Counted from the stretch's first letter, positions 44,827 through 54,248 are shown. The stretch is DNA of 60,125 nt from CAURNT01 sp963526495 (GCA_963526495.1 CAURNT010000004.1:1-60125); one strand, 5' to 3'. The notes: generated from the sequence alone by a model not told the origin. Translations and numbers: made by a program.

Positions 44827-46380
44827 ATGATATATTTTGATACTATAGGTCTTAAATTTCTTATAGAAGAGTTAAAACAAGAGATTATAAACTTTAAAGT
44901 TAACAAGATTATGCAATATGATAATCATTCATTTTCTTTAATATTCCCTAAAAAAAATTTGTTTTTTCAAATAAAAGATAATCAATCAATCGTATATATT
45001 AAAAATCAAAAAGATGAAAACATTAACATATCTTCTAGTTTTATTTTATCTTTAAAAAAATATTTAGATCATAGTCAATTAGATGATATTCAATTATTAA
45101 ATTACGATAGAATTATATCTTTTAAATTTAAAAGAATTAATATTACAGGAGAAATGGATATTAATTATTTAATATTTGAAGTGATGGGAAAACATTCTAA
45201 TTTATTTTTATTAGATAATAATTTTAAAATCATTAATATATTTAACAATAATGTAAGTATAGAAAACAAAAGATTTTACGCTATAAATTCAAAATATGAA
45301 TATTTTAAAACAACTAAAAAGGAACTAGATTTCACATCAATATTTGAATCTTCGAAAGAAATGATAGATAAAATAAAAGGAATAGGAAATATATTTGCTA
45401 ATGATACATATAGCAATATTGATAAGAGAATACAACTTTCTTCATCATATAAAGGTTATATATTTAAAAATAATGATAGTGTATATTTAAGCTACAATAA
45501 ATTTTCTAAATTTAATAATTATGAAATTAATGAATATAATAGTTTAAATGAGGCTATAAATTCATACTTTGAAGAATATATTAATACTAGCTCTATAAGA
45601 GATAAAAAAAGAAATATTGAAAAATATCTTTTAAATAAAATAAAAAAGAATAATAAAATACTTGAAAATATAGAAAAAGATATAATTAAAGATTCAAACT
45701 TTGAAGAATATAGATATTTAGGAGATCTTCTTGCTTCATATATTTATCTAATAAAACCTAGAATGGATAAAATTGAAGTATTTGACTATAATAAAAACGA
45801 AAATATTTTAATAAATTTAGATACTAAAAAATCCCCTAGTGATAACCTAAATTTATACTATAAAAAATATAGAAAAGGTAAAAAAAGTTTAGAAGTTGCT
45901 AATGATAGAAAAATAAAAATATTAGAAGAACAAAAATATTTAGAAGAAACACTAAACTTTTTAAACAATGAAAATGAATATTTAGGTTTAGAAGAAATAG
46001 AAAATGAATTAGATATTAAAACAAAAATAGATAAAAAAAATAAAAAAGTTAAAAAAAGAGAACTATTAAAATATATTTACAATGGTTATGAAATTTTTGT
46101 AGGTAGAAATCATACTGAAAATAATCATCTAACTTTTGAAAAAGCAAAAAATCATGATATATGGTTGCATGTAAGAGATATTCCTGGAAGTCATGTAATT
46201 ATAATAACTAATAAAAATAAAGTAGATGATGATACAATATATTATGCAGCTCGTCTTGCTGCTATTCATTCTAAAGGTGAAGGTAGAAAAATTATAGATT
46301 ACACTGAAAGAAGTAATGTTAAGAGAACAAATAAATTCGGAAATGTAACTTTTAACAATTTTAAAAGCATAGAAGTATAA
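44827..46380 (+). CDS. rqcH: Ribosome quality control factor RqcH (NEMF/Rqc2; FbpA family)
   Basis: 517-residue cytoplasmic factor that binds stalled 50S subunits and adds C-terminal alanine tails. The N-terminal NFACT-N domain has the conserved Asp-Arg pair D94-R95 in NYDRIIS needed for tailing in RqcH. A long coiled-coil middle follows (about 245-410), then the NFACT-R domain with GYEIFVGRN, HDIWLHVRDIPGSHVII and YAARLAAIHSK. It ends with ERSNVKRTNKFGNVTF. Older annotations call it a fibronectin-binding protein. Last gene of the operon; the terminator stem overlaps its stop. Confidence 0.95.
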   Translation: MIYFDTIGLKFLIEELKQEIINFKVNKIMQYDNHSFSLIFPKKNLFFQIKDNQSIVYIKNQKDENINISSSFILSLKKYLDHSQLDDIQLLNYDRIISFKFKRINITGEMDINYLIFEVMGKHSNLFLLDNNFKIINIFNNNVSIENKRFYAINSKYEYFKTTKKELDFTSIFESSKEMIDKIKGIGNIFANDTYSNIDKRIQLSSSYKGYIFKNNDSVYLSYNKFSKFNNYEINEYNSLNEAINSYFEEYINTSSIRDKKRNIEKYLLNKIKKNNKILENIEKDIIKDSNFEEYRYLGDLLASYIYLIKPRMDKIEVFDYNKNENILINLDTKKSPSDNLNLYYKKYRKGKKSLEVANDRKIKILEEQKYLEETLNFLNNENEYLGLEEIENELDIKTKIDKKNKKVKKRELLKYIYNGYEIFVGRNHTENNHLTFEKAKNHDIWLHVRDIPGSHVIIITNKNKVDDDTIYYAARLAAIHSKGEGRKIIDYTERSNVKRTNKFGNVTFNNFKSIEV

Positions 46381-46397
46381 ATATACTTCTATTTTTT
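46369..46397 (+). terminator. Terminator of the rqcH operon
   Basis: Perfect 10-bp stem (ATAGAAGTAT and ATACTTCTAT) with a 4-nt loop, followed by a T6 run. The left arm contains the rqcH stop codon. Confidence 0.9.
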
Positions 46398-46399
46398 AT

Positions 46400-46428
46400 T
46401 TGACTTTTAATTAAAATTAGTTTATACT
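46400..46428 (+). promoter_or_regulatory. Promoter of the marR-ABC exporter operon
   Basis: TTGACT (46400-46405), a 17-bp spacer, TATACT (46423-46428). It starts only 3 bp after the T run of the previous terminator. Confidence 0.8.
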
Positions 46429-46455
46429 ATTAACTAAATAGTTAATAGTATTAAC
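46427..46455 (+). promoter_or_regulatory. Overlapping MarR-type operators
   Basis: CTATTAACT (46427-46435), AAAT, AGTTAATAG (46440-46448) is a perfect 9-bp inverted repeat. GTTAAT (46441-46446), AGT, ATTAAC (46450-46455) is a second perfect dyad sharing its middle arm. They cover the end of the -10 and the start site, so a bound MarR dimer would block transcription. Confidence 0.75.
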
Positions 46456-46468
46456 ATAAGGAGGTAAC

Positions 46469-46918
46469 ATGGATATAAATTATAAAGATTTTAATAAATC
46501 TTGGATGGATTTAGATAAAAATCTAAATAGGTATTTTAAACAAAAAAAATTAAAATTAAATAAATTAGATTTTAGAATTTTAAATATTTTAAAGGAAAAT
46601 GAATACATTTCTGCCAATGAAATAGCTAAAAGTCTTGATCTTTCTCGTCCAAGAATAACTGTTTCAATTAATGAATTATCTAATAAAGGTTTCATAGAAA
46701 TTAATAAAGATAAAAATGATAAAAGAAAATATAACATTAATATAACAAATAAAGGTGATGAATATTTAAGTAAACAATATAAATTTTTTAATGATTTCTT
46801 TGAAAAAATATGGAATAATTTTGATGAAATTGAAAAATTAGAATTACTAAAACTAATTGATAAAACAAATTCTATCGTAATAAAAACAATAAAGGAGGAT
46901 GAAAATGAACATATTTAA
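46469..46918 (+). CDS. MarR-family transcriptional regulator
   Basis: 149-residue winged-helix repressor. The recognition region is SANEIAKSLDLSRPRITVSINELSNKGFIE (about 48-77), followed by the wing NKDKNDKRKYNINITNKG. Helices at both ends would make the dimer interface. GGAGG lies 5 nt before the ATG. It is the first gene of an operon with two ABC exporter genes, and its 3' end overlaps the first of them. With the dyads over its own promoter, autorepression and drug-induced exporter expression are likely (as in LmrR-type or MarR-exporter operons). Confidence 0.9.
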   Translation: MDINYKDFNKSWMDLDKNLNRYFKQKKLKLNKLDFRILNILKENEYISANEIAKSLDLSRPRITVSINELSNKGFIEINKDKNDKRKYNINITNKGDEYLSKQYKFFNDFFEKIWNNFDEIEKLELLKLIDKTNSIVIKTIKEDENEHI

Positions 46919-49007
46919 ATATATGAAAAAATATATATTTTTTATTTTTTTAATAGTAATTATATATATTTTTAGAGCATATTCTGAATTACAACTACCA
47001 GGATATACAAGTAATTTAATAAATACAGGAATACAACAAAATGGTATAGAAAACTCTATATCTAATATATATAGTAAAGAAACTTATGAAAAATTAAAAC
47101 AATTTATGACTGAAGATGAAATAACTATACTAAATAATAGTTATGAATTAAAAGATAATAGATATGAGGTTAAAAAATTAAGTAAAGATGAAATAAATAG
47201 GTTAAACCCTATACTTGAAGATATAAGTACAACTATTAGTTTCCTTGATAAATTTAATGTTAATTCAAATAATTTAGATAAAAAATCTGCATTATCTCAA
47301 AGAGAACTTGTAATGAAAAAATTATCTAAAAATGCTGATATGTATAAAAAGACAATAGGAGCTAATTTTGTTAAAACAGAATATGAAAAAAATAATATAA
47401 ACATTGATAAAATTAGAAATAAATATATTTTATCAATAGGGTATAAAATGTTAGCATATACATTAATAGGGGCAATTTCTAGTATACTAGGAAGTTTTAT
47501 TGCAAGTTTTATAGCTTCAAAAATAGGTTCTAATTTAAGAAATAGTTTATATAAAAAAATATTAAATTTTTCTAAAGAAGATATGTCTAATTTCTCAACT
47601 GCTTCACTAATAACTCGTAGTACAAATGATATCCAACAAATACAATTAACTACAAACATGATATTAATACTTGCTATATACTCTCCTATTATGGCTTTTA
47701 TAGGAATAAATAAAATATTAAATATTAATTCAAATATGTCATGGATAGTTGCACTAAGTATTGGAGTTCTTTTAATGGTAATAGCAATACTTATTACATT
47801 AGTTTTACCCAAATTTAAAATATCTCAAAAACTTATAGATAAAATTAATTTAATAAGTCGTGAATTAATAACTGGTGTCCCTGTAATAAGAGTATTCACA
47901 AGAGAAAAATATGAAGAAAATAGATTTAATATAGAAAATATTAAATTATATAACAATCAAGTTTTCATAAATAGAACTATTTCAATATTCTTCCCTGCTA
48001 TTATGATTATAATGAATGCTACAAGTATTATAATATCATGGTTTGGTGCTAAAAAAATTGATTTAGGTATACTTCAAGTAGGAGATCTTATAGCATTTAT
48101 ATCTTATGCTATGTTTATAATCATGTCATTTTTATTATTAGTTATGGTTATGATGATGTTTCCTCGTGCTTTAGTAGCTTCTAATCGTGTTGAAGAAGTT
48201 CTAAATCAAGAAATAACAATATCAGATAGTAACAATCCTGTTAATATTGATACAAAAAATATAAAAGGTAAGTTAGAATTTAAAAATGTAAACTTTTATT
48301 TCAAAGATGCTCAAGAATTAGTGCTTAAAAACATATCATTTACAGTAAATCCTGGAGAAACTGTCGCAATTATAGGGAGTACTGGTAGTGGAAAATCTAC
48401 TATAATAAATCTTATAGAAAGATTCTTTGATACTAAAGAGGGAGAAATATTGATAGATGATATAAATATAAAAGATATGAAACTTGAAGATTTAAGAAAC
48501 ATATTAGGATATATTCCACAAAAAGGTTCTCTTTTTAAAGGAAATATATCATCAAACATAAAATATGACAATACATATATATCTGATGAATATATGATTA
48601 AAGCAGCCAATATTTCTCAGTCAATGAATTTTATATCTGAAAAAGAAAAAGGATTCGAAAGTGAAGTAGCACAAGGGGGAACAAATTTATCAGGTGGACA
48701 AAAACAAAGAATATCTATAGCTAGAGCTTTAGCAAAAAATCCTAAAATAGTGTTATTTGATGACAGCTTCTCAGCATTAGATCCTAAAACTGATTTAATA
48801 ATTCGTAATAAAATAAAAGAAAATATGAAAGATAGCACTAAAATTATAGTAGCACAACGTATATCTACTATACTTGACGCTGATAAAATTATAGTTCTTG
48901 ATGAAGGAGAAATAATAGGAATAGGTAGGCATGAAGAACTTATAAAAAATTGTGATACTTACATACAAATAGCTAAAAGTCAACTTAACATAGGGGAGGT
49001 AGATTAA
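46905..49007 (+). CDS. Heterodimeric ABC exporter subunit with degenerate ATP site
   Basis: About 700 residues. The start at 46905 is used because GGAGG lies 6 nt upstream; the ATG at 46899 touches it. The membrane domain has an unusually long outward loop of about 130 residues between helices 1 and 2 (about 35-165), similar in position to the extracellular domain of BmrD-type subunits. ATPase: Walker A GSTGSGKST, signature LSGGQKQR, but Walker B reads LFDDSFSALD (Asp where the catalytic Glu is usual) and the H-loop reads AQRIS (Gln for His). This is the pattern of the non-catalytic half of LmrCD/BmrCD-like multidrug exporters. Confidence 0.92.
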   Translation: MNIFKYMKKYIFFIFLIVIIYIFRAYSELQLPGYTSNLINTGIQQNGIENSISNIYSKETYEKLKQFMTEDEITILNNSYELKDNRYEVKKLSKDEINRLNPILEDISTTISFLDKFNVNSNNLDKKSALSQRELVMKKLSKNADMYKKTIGANFVKTEYEKNNINIDKIRNKYILSIGYKMLAYTLIGAISSILGSFIASFIASKIGSNLRNSLYKKILNFSKEDMSNFSTASLITRSTNDIQQIQLTTNMILILAIYSPIMAFIGINKILNINSNMSWIVALSIGVLLMVIAILITLVLPKFKISQKLIDKINLISRELITGVPVIRVFTREKYEENRFNIENIKLYNNQVFINRTISIFFPAIMIIMNATSIIISWFGAKKIDLGILQVGDLIAFISYAMFIIMSFLLLVMVMMMFPRALVASNRVEEVLNQEITISDSNNPVNIDTKNIKGKLEFKNVNFYFKDAQELVLKNISFTVNPGETVAIIGSTGSGKSTIINLIERFFDTKEGEILIDDINIKDMKLEDLRNILGYIPQKGSLFKGNISSNIKYDNTYISDEYMIKAANISQSMNFISEKEKGFESEVAQGGTNLSGGQKQRISIARALAKNPKIVLFDDSFSALDPKTDLIIRNKIKENMKDSTKIIVAQRISTILDADKIIVLDEGEIIGIGRHEELIKNCDTYIQIAKSQLNIGEVD

Positions 49008-49008
49008 A

Positions 49009-50781
49009 ATGAAAAAAACAAAAGATTTCAAAGGAACTCTTAAAAGAGTAATATTACAAATTTTTAAAGAATATACTTTAGAATCTATTTTAATTATTAT
49101 CTTTTCCATACTTAGTACTATATTTAGCATTTACGGTCCTAAAATTTTAGGTAAAGCTACTACCGAAATTTTTAAAGGAATCATAAATAAAATAACACAA
49201 AATGGCTCTATAGATTTTTATAAAATAAAACAAATATTAATATTAACCTTAGTATTATACATATTTGCTACTTTATTTAGTTTTTTACAAGGTTGGATAT
49301 TGAGTAATGTTTCTCAAAAAATGACGTATAAACTTAGAAAAAATATAAGTAAAAAAATAAACACTTTACCAATGGGTTATTTTGAACAAAAACAAGTAGG
49401 TGAAATCCTATCTACCATAACAAATGATGTTGATACTTTTGGTCAATCACTTAATCAAAGTTTTTCACAAATAATAACTAGTGTTATTTCTATAATAGGT
49501 ATAATAATTATAATGTTTTCTATAAATATCCCTATGACACTCGTAACACTTTGTATTATACCTCTTTCTGGGATTTTACTTGGTTCTCTTACAAAATTTA
49601 GTCAAAAATATTTTATAGAACAACAAGAATTTCTAGCTCAAGTTAATGCTGATGTTGAAGAAAGCTATAATAATCAAAGTATTATAACTGCATTCAATCA
49701 TATAGATAAAAATATAGAAACTTTTAAAGTTAAAGACAAAAAACTTGCAACTGTATTTTGGAAATCACAATTTATATCAGGACTTATGTTTCCTATAGTT
49801 AACTTTATAAATAACATAGTATATATCGGTATAGTGTTTTTAGGATCTATACTTGTTGCAAACGGTAGTATCCAAATAGGTGATATTCAAGCATTTATAC
49901 AATATATTAGAAACTTTACACATCCATTAGGACAAATAGCACAAATTATGGCTACGGTTCAAAATATGATAGCTTCTATAGAAAGAATATATGAATTTTT
50001 GGATAGTGAAGATGAAAAAATAATTGAAAATCCAATAAAAATAAAAGAAATGAAATCTAATGTAAATTTTGAAAATGTTAAATTTGGATATACAAAAGAT
50101 AAAATTGTAATTAATGATTTTAATTCTAATATAGAAAGTGGAAAAATGATTGCCATTGTTGGACCAACTGGTGCTGGTAAAACTACTATAGTAAAACTAT
50201 TAATGAGATTTTATGAATTAAATGGTGGACGTATACTAATAGATGGTAACGATATATCTAAAATTGATAAACACGACTTGAGAAAATATTTTACTATGGT
50301 ATTACAAGATACTTGGTTATTTAATGGAACTGTAATGGAAAATTTACGTTATGGTAAACTAGATGCTACAGATGAAGAAGTAATAAATGCTGCCAAACTT
50401 GCTCAAGTACATCATTTTATAGAAACTCTACCTGGAGGATATAATATGATACTTAGCGAAGACTCTTCTAATATTTCACAAGGTCAAAGACAATTACTCA
50501 CTATAGCTCGTGCATTATTGGCAGATAAACCCATCCTTATATTAGATGAAGCAACTTCAAGCGTTGATACAAGAACTGAAGTTTTAATACAAGAAGCTAT
50601 GAATAAATTAATGAAAGGAAAAACAACTTTTGTTATTGCTCATAGATTATCTACTATAAAAAATGCTGATACCATACTTGTAGTTAAAGATGGTAATATA
50701 ATTGAACAAGGAAATCATTATGAATTATTAGAAAAAAATGGTTTCTATTCAGAACTATATTATAGTCAATTCAATAATTAA
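49009..50781 (+). CDS. Heterodimeric ABC exporter subunit with canonical catalytic residues
   Basis: 590 residues with six membrane helices and a C-terminal ATPase. Walker A GPTGAGKTT, Walker B LILDEATSSVD with catalytic Glu, and H-loop AHRLS are canonical. The signature is ISQGQRQL rather than LSGGQ, as often in the partner of a degenerate subunit. It starts 1 bp after the previous gene with GGGGAGG as ribosome site. Together the two should form one asymmetric multidrug or lipid exporter controlled by the adjacent MarR. Confidence 0.93.
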   Translation: MKKTKDFKGTLKRVILQIFKEYTLESILIIIFSILSTIFSIYGPKILGKATTEIFKGIINKITQNGSIDFYKIKQILILTLVLYIFATLFSFLQGWILSNVSQKMTYKLRKNISKKINTLPMGYFEQKQVGEILSTITNDVDTFGQSLNQSFSQIITSVISIIGIIIIMFSINIPMTLVTLCIIPLSGILLGSLTKFSQKYFIEQQEFLAQVNADVEESYNNQSIITAFNHIDKNIETFKVKDKKLATVFWKSQFISGLMFPIVNFINNIVYIGIVFLGSILVANGSIQIGDIQAFIQYIRNFTHPLGQIAQIMATVQNMIASIERIYEFLDSEDEKIIENPIKIKEMKSNVNFENVKFGYTKDKIVINDFNSNIESGKMIAIVGPTGAGKTTIVKLLMRFYELNGGRILIDGNDISKIDKHDLRKYFTMVLQDTWLFNGTVMENLRYGKLDATDEEVINAAKLAQVHHFIETLPGGYNMILSEDSSNISQGQRQLLTIARALLADKPILILDEATSSVDTRTEVLIQEAMNKLMKGKTTFVIAHRLSTIKNADTILVVKDGNIIEQGNHYELLEKNGFYSELYYSQFNN

Positions 50782-50801
50782 AATAATATAAATAAATTAA
50801 A

Positions 50802-50855
50802 ATTGGGGAACAAATTTAATGTCATGACATTAATAAGTTCCCTAATAATTTTTAT
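50802..50855 (+). terminator. Terminator of the exporter operon
   Basis: Outer 10-bp stem (50802-50811 with 50837-50846) enclosing a perfect inner palindrome TAATGTCA/TGACATTA (50817-50832), followed by AATTTTTATTT. Confidence 0.75.
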
Positions 50856-50867
50856 TTAATTCAATAA

Positions 50868-50898
50868 TAAAAAGAGTAAACTTTTTAAAGTCTACTCT
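50868..50898 (-). terminator. Terminator of adhE
   Basis: AGAGTAAACTTT (50873-50884) pairs with AAAGTCTACTCT (50887-50898) with one mismatch; on the minus strand a TTTTTATTATTG tail follows. Confidence 0.7.
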
Positions 50899-50933
50899 CA
50901 ATATTTTAACTATATAATATTATTTAGGATAAT

Positions 50934-53564
50934 TTATTTATTACCTTTTGATTTTTTAGAACCAAATTTTTTCTTATACTCTTCTCTTCCATAATAAGAT
51001 TTTAAGTAAATTTCTTTTAATTCAGAAATTAATGGATATCTAGGGTTAGCTGGTGTACATTGATCATCAAATGCATCTACAGCTAATTCATCAACTGCTT
51101 CTAAGAAATCTTTTTCAGGTACTCCCCATTCTCTTATACTTCTAGGTATTCCTATCTTATCTTTTAATTCATTTAATGCTTTAATAAATTCTTCAACTTT
51201 TTCTTCTCTACTTTGTCCTGGTTTAGTTAATCCTAAGAAATCAGCTGCTTTTGCATATCTGTTTATCGCATCAGGATATCTATATTGAGGGAATACTCCC
51301 ATCTTAGTTGGTGCATCTTCAGCATTAAATCTTATTACTTCTTCAAGTAATAAAGCATTAGCTATACCGTGAGGAACATGGAATTTACCTCCTAATTTAT
51401 GTGCTAATGAATGACATATTCCAAGGAAAGCATTAGCAAATGCCATACCTGCTATACAAGAAGCATTAGCCATCTTTTCTTTAGCTTTTCTTGCACTTGC
51501 TCCACCATCAACTGATTCTGGTAAGAATTGAAGAACTATCTTCATAGCTTCTAATGAATAAGGTTTAGTATACTCTGTTGCTAATATTGAAACATAAGAT
51601 TCAATAGCATGTGTAAATACATCTATACCTGATGCAACTGTTAATCCTTTTGGCATAGTTAACATTAATTCTGGATCATTTATAGCAACATCTGGTGTTA
51701 ATTCATAATCTGCTAATGGGTATTTAACTCCAGTAGCATCATCTGTAATAACTGAGAATGGTGTTACTTCAGATCCTGTACCAGCTGATGTTGCAACAGC
51801 AATAAATTTAGCTTTTATACCCATTTTAGGGAATGCGAATATTCTCTTACGTATATCCATAAATCTCATTGCTAAATCTTTAAATCTAATATTTGGATAT
51901 TCATATAGAACCCACATAATCTTAGCAGCATCCATAGCAGATCCTCCACCAAGTGCTATAATTACATCAGGATTATATTCACGCATAGCAGCAGCTCCTG
52001 CTTCTGTTGAACTTAATGTTGGGTCAACTCCTACTCCTGAGAATATTCTATAATCTATTCCTATTTCATCTAAAACACGAGTTATATGATTTGTATATCC
52101 AAGTTCTGCTAAAGTCATATCTGTAACTATAAACGCTTTTTTATGTTCTCCTTTTAATTCTTCTAAAGCAGTTGGTAATGAACCATATTTGAAATATACT
52201 TTTTCAGGAACTTTAAACCACAACATATTTTCCCTTCTTTCTGCAACTGTTTTAATATTTAATAAATGCTTAACTCCAACATTTTCTGATACTGAGTTTC
52301 CTCCCCAAGAACCACAACCTAAAGTCAATGATGGTTCTAATTTGAAGTTAAATACATCTCCTATTGCACCAAGTGAAGCTGGCATATTAACTAATGTTCT
52401 TCCTGTTTTCATTTCTCTTCCAAATTGATCTATTTTTTCTTGTTCTGCAAGATCTATATAGATACATGAAGTATGTCCAAGCCCTCCAAGTTCTACTAAA
52501 GCTTTAGCTATATCCATTTGTTCTTTAAAGTTTTTAGCTTTATACATTGCTAAAATTGGTGATAATTTTTCATGAGCAAATGCTTCAGCATCACTATAAT
52601 CATCTACTTCTCCTATTAATACTCTTGAAGATTCAGGTATATTAAGTCCTGCCATTTTAGCTATTTTATATGCACTTTGACCAACTATATCTGCATTTAA
52701 TCCACCATTTACAAACATTACATCTCTTACTTTTTGTATTTCATCTTTAGCTAATACATAAGCCCCTCTATCTATAAATTCTTTTTTAATTATATCATAT
52801 TTAGATTCAGGTAATATTACTGCTTGTTCTGATGCACATATAACCCCATTATCAAATGTTTTTGATAATAAAATATAGTTTACTGTCATTTTAATATCAG
52901 CACTTTCATCTATAATAACTGGTGTATTACCTGCTCCAACTCCTATTGCAGGTGTTCCTGATGAATAAGCACTCTTAACCATACCAGGTCCTCCAGTTGC
53001 TAAAATCAAGTCAACTTCTGCCATTAATTCTCTTGAAAGTTCCATACTAGGTTCATCTATCCATGATATTATATCATCTGGAGCTCCATATTTTTTAGCA
53101 ACTTCCATAGCAAGTCTAGCTGCATATATTGTAGAGTTCTTAGCTCTTGGATGCGGTGATATTATAATCGCATTTCTTGTTTTTAATGCAAGTAATATCT
53201 TAAATATAGCAGTAGATGTTGGATTTGTTGTTGGAATAACTCCGGCTATAACACCTATTGGAGTTGCAACTTTTTTAACTCCATAAGATTTATCTTCTTC
53301 TAAAACTCCACAAGTTTTTTCATCTTTATACTTGTTGTATATATATTCTGAAGCAAAGTGATTTTTAATAACTTTATCTTCTATTAATCCCATACCAGTT
53401 TCTTCAACTGCCATAGTAGCTAAAAGTATTCTTTTATCATTTATTGTTTGAGCAACTTTTCTAAATATTTTATCAACTTGCTCTTGAGTATATGTTGAAT
53501 ACTTAGCTTGCGCCTCTCTTACTCTCCCCATCATTTCTCTTAAACTTTCAATGTCTTTAACCAT
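50934..53564 (-). CDS. adhE: Bifunctional acetaldehyde-CoA/alcohol dehydrogenase
   Basis: 876-residue fermentative enzyme reducing acetyl-CoA to acetaldehyde and then ethanol while reoxidising NADH; it forms long filaments (spirosomes). N-terminal aldehyde dehydrogenase half (about 1-430) with the catalytic Cys near residue 242 in DNGVICASEQ. C-terminal iron alcohol dehydrogenase half (about 450-865) with ALGGGSAMDAAK, ATSAGTGSEVTPF, and iron-ligand stretches GIDVFTHAIES, CHSLAHKLGG and VPHGIANA. Length is normal. The start follows TTGGAGGAAAC. Regulation is probably redox-linked: a Rex-like operator lies just upstream of the promoter. Confidence 0.98.
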   Translation of the reverse strand: MVKDIESLREMMGRVREAQAKYSTYTQEQVDKIFRKVAQTINDKRILLATMAVEETGMGLIEDKVIKNHFASEYIYNKYKDEKTCGVLEEDKSYGVKKVATPIGVIAGVIPTTNPTSTAIFKILLALKTRNAIIISPHPRAKNSTIYAARLAMEVAKKYGAPDDIISWIDEPSMELSRELMAEVDLILATGGPGMVKSAYSSGTPAIGVGAGNTPVIIDESADIKMTVNYILLSKTFDNGVICASEQAVILPESKYDIIKKEFIDRGAYVLAKDEIQKVRDVMFVNGGLNADIVGQSAYKIAKMAGLNIPESSRVLIGEVDDYSDAEAFAHEKLSPILAMYKAKNFKEQMDIAKALVELGGLGHTSCIYIDLAEQEKIDQFGREMKTGRTLVNMPASLGAIGDVFNFKLEPSLTLGCGSWGGNSVSENVGVKHLLNIKTVAERRENMLWFKVPEKVYFKYGSLPTALEELKGEHKKAFIVTDMTLAELGYTNHITRVLDEIGIDYRIFSGVGVDPTLSSTEAGAAAMREYNPDVIIALGGGSAMDAAKIMWVLYEYPNIRFKDLAMRFMDIRKRIFAFPKMGIKAKFIAVATSAGTGSEVTPFSVITDDATGVKYPLADYELTPDVAINDPELMLTMPKGLTVASGIDVFTHAIESYVSILATEYTKPYSLEAMKIVLQFLPESVDGGASARKAKEKMANASCIAGMAFANAFLGICHSLAHKLGGKFHVPHGIANALLLEEVIRFNAEDAPTKMGVFPQYRYPDAINRYAKAADFLGLTKPGQSREEKVEEFIKALNELKDKIGIPRSIREWGVPEKDFLEAVDELAVDAFDDQCTPANPRYPLISELKEIYLKSYYGREEYKKKFGSKKSKGNK

Positions 53565-53578
53565 GTTTCCTCCAAACC

Positions 53579-53593
53579 ATTCACTAAGTGAAT
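53579..53593. promoter_or_regulatory. Palindrome in the adhE leader
   Basis: Perfect 6-bp dyad ATTCAC-TAA-GTGAAT between the adhE -10 and start codon. It could be an operator or a small mRNA hairpin; the binding factor is unknown. Confidence 0.4.
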
Positions 53594-53613
53594 TTTTTAT
53601 CTTTCATGAATTC

Positions 53614-53642
53614 AGTATACCATATAAACTTTAAAAAGTAAA
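53614..53642 (-). promoter_or_regulatory. adhE promoter
   Basis: Minus strand TTTACT (53637-53642), a 17-bp spacer, TATACT (53614-53619), giving a leader of about 40 nt. Confidence 0.65.
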
Positions 53643-53649
53643 TAGTTAA

Positions 53650-53667
53650 TTGTTAATTTTTTAACTT
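53650..53667. promoter_or_regulatory. Probable Rex operator upstream of adhE
   Basis: TTGTTAA-TTTT-TTAACTT against the clostridial Rex consensus TTGTTAA-N4-TTAACAA: 12 of 14 defined positions match. It lies 7 bp upstream of the -35. Rex senses the NADH/NAD ratio and commonly controls adhE. Confidence 0.6.
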
Positions 53668-53686
53668 TTATTTTGTTTTAAATAAA

Positions 53687-53710
53687 AAAACGTGTTAAAA
53701 ACACGCTTTT
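53687..53710 (-). terminator. Terminator of the His-tailed lipoprotein gene
   Basis: CGTGTT/AACACG stem flanked by A and T runs; minus strand reads AAAAGCGTGTTTTAACACG then a T7 run, 9 bp past the stop. Confidence 0.8.
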
Positions 53711-53718
53711 AAAGTTTT

Positions 53719-54087
53719 TTAATGATTATGGTGATGTTCATGCCCATGTCCATGACCTTCATGTCCATCTAGCATAAAGAATTCTATAACCTTTCCATCT
53801 ATAGTAATTCTAACTTCATTATTATTTAAAAATTCTACTACAGCTCCTTCTCCTTCAAATTTATTATCAGCAACTTTTTTCACTTCAAAATCTAAATCTT
53901 TTCCTTCAAATTCTAAATCAACATCATAAGTTGATGAATCATCTTGTTTTAAAGTTAAATGAGAATGAGTATATCCTGATTTAGAATGATAAAATACTTC
54001 TTTCCCCTCTGTTGTAGAAACTGTTGAACATGCAACCATTATACCTAAAGTTGCAACTACTGCAAAAACTTTTTTTATATTTTTCAT
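53719..54087 (-). CDS. Small lipoprotein with a histidine-rich C-terminal tail
   Basis: 122 residues. The signal peptide ends in a lipobox (IMVA before C20), so the mature protein is lipid-anchored outside the cytoplasm. The body (about 30-105) is strand-rich with alternating charged residues. The last 14 residues contain eight His (109, 112, 114, 116, 118-120, 122) interspersed with Gly and Glu, a typical binding tail for zinc, nickel or copper. No homologous family is recognised. Monocistronic, with its own terminator. A role as metal store or metal-delivery protein is inference. Confidence 0.8.
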   Translation of the reverse strand: MKNIKKVFAVVATLGIMVACSTVSTTEGKEVFYHSKSGYTHSHLTLKQDDSSTYDVDLEFEGKDLDFEVKKVADNKFEGEGAVVEFLNNNEVRITIDGKVIEFFMLDGHEGHGHGHEHHHNH

Positions 54088-54248
54088 TTTTCCTCCTAAT
54101 AAGTAATTATTTTTTCTTAATTTTACAAGAAAAATAAGGACTTTGCAAGAGTTTTTTTATAACCATAATCAGTCCTAGTTATATCTAAATTGTATATAAA
54201 AAGGGGATATTTATAATTAATTTTTTTAGTGTTAATTTAATTTTTCAC

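Noticed and set aside
47297..47812. 171-codon minus-strand frame inside the first MarR-linked exporter gene
   Set aside because: Lies wholly inside a well-supported ABC exporter gene on the opposite strand; hydrophobicity is an echo of the membrane helices.
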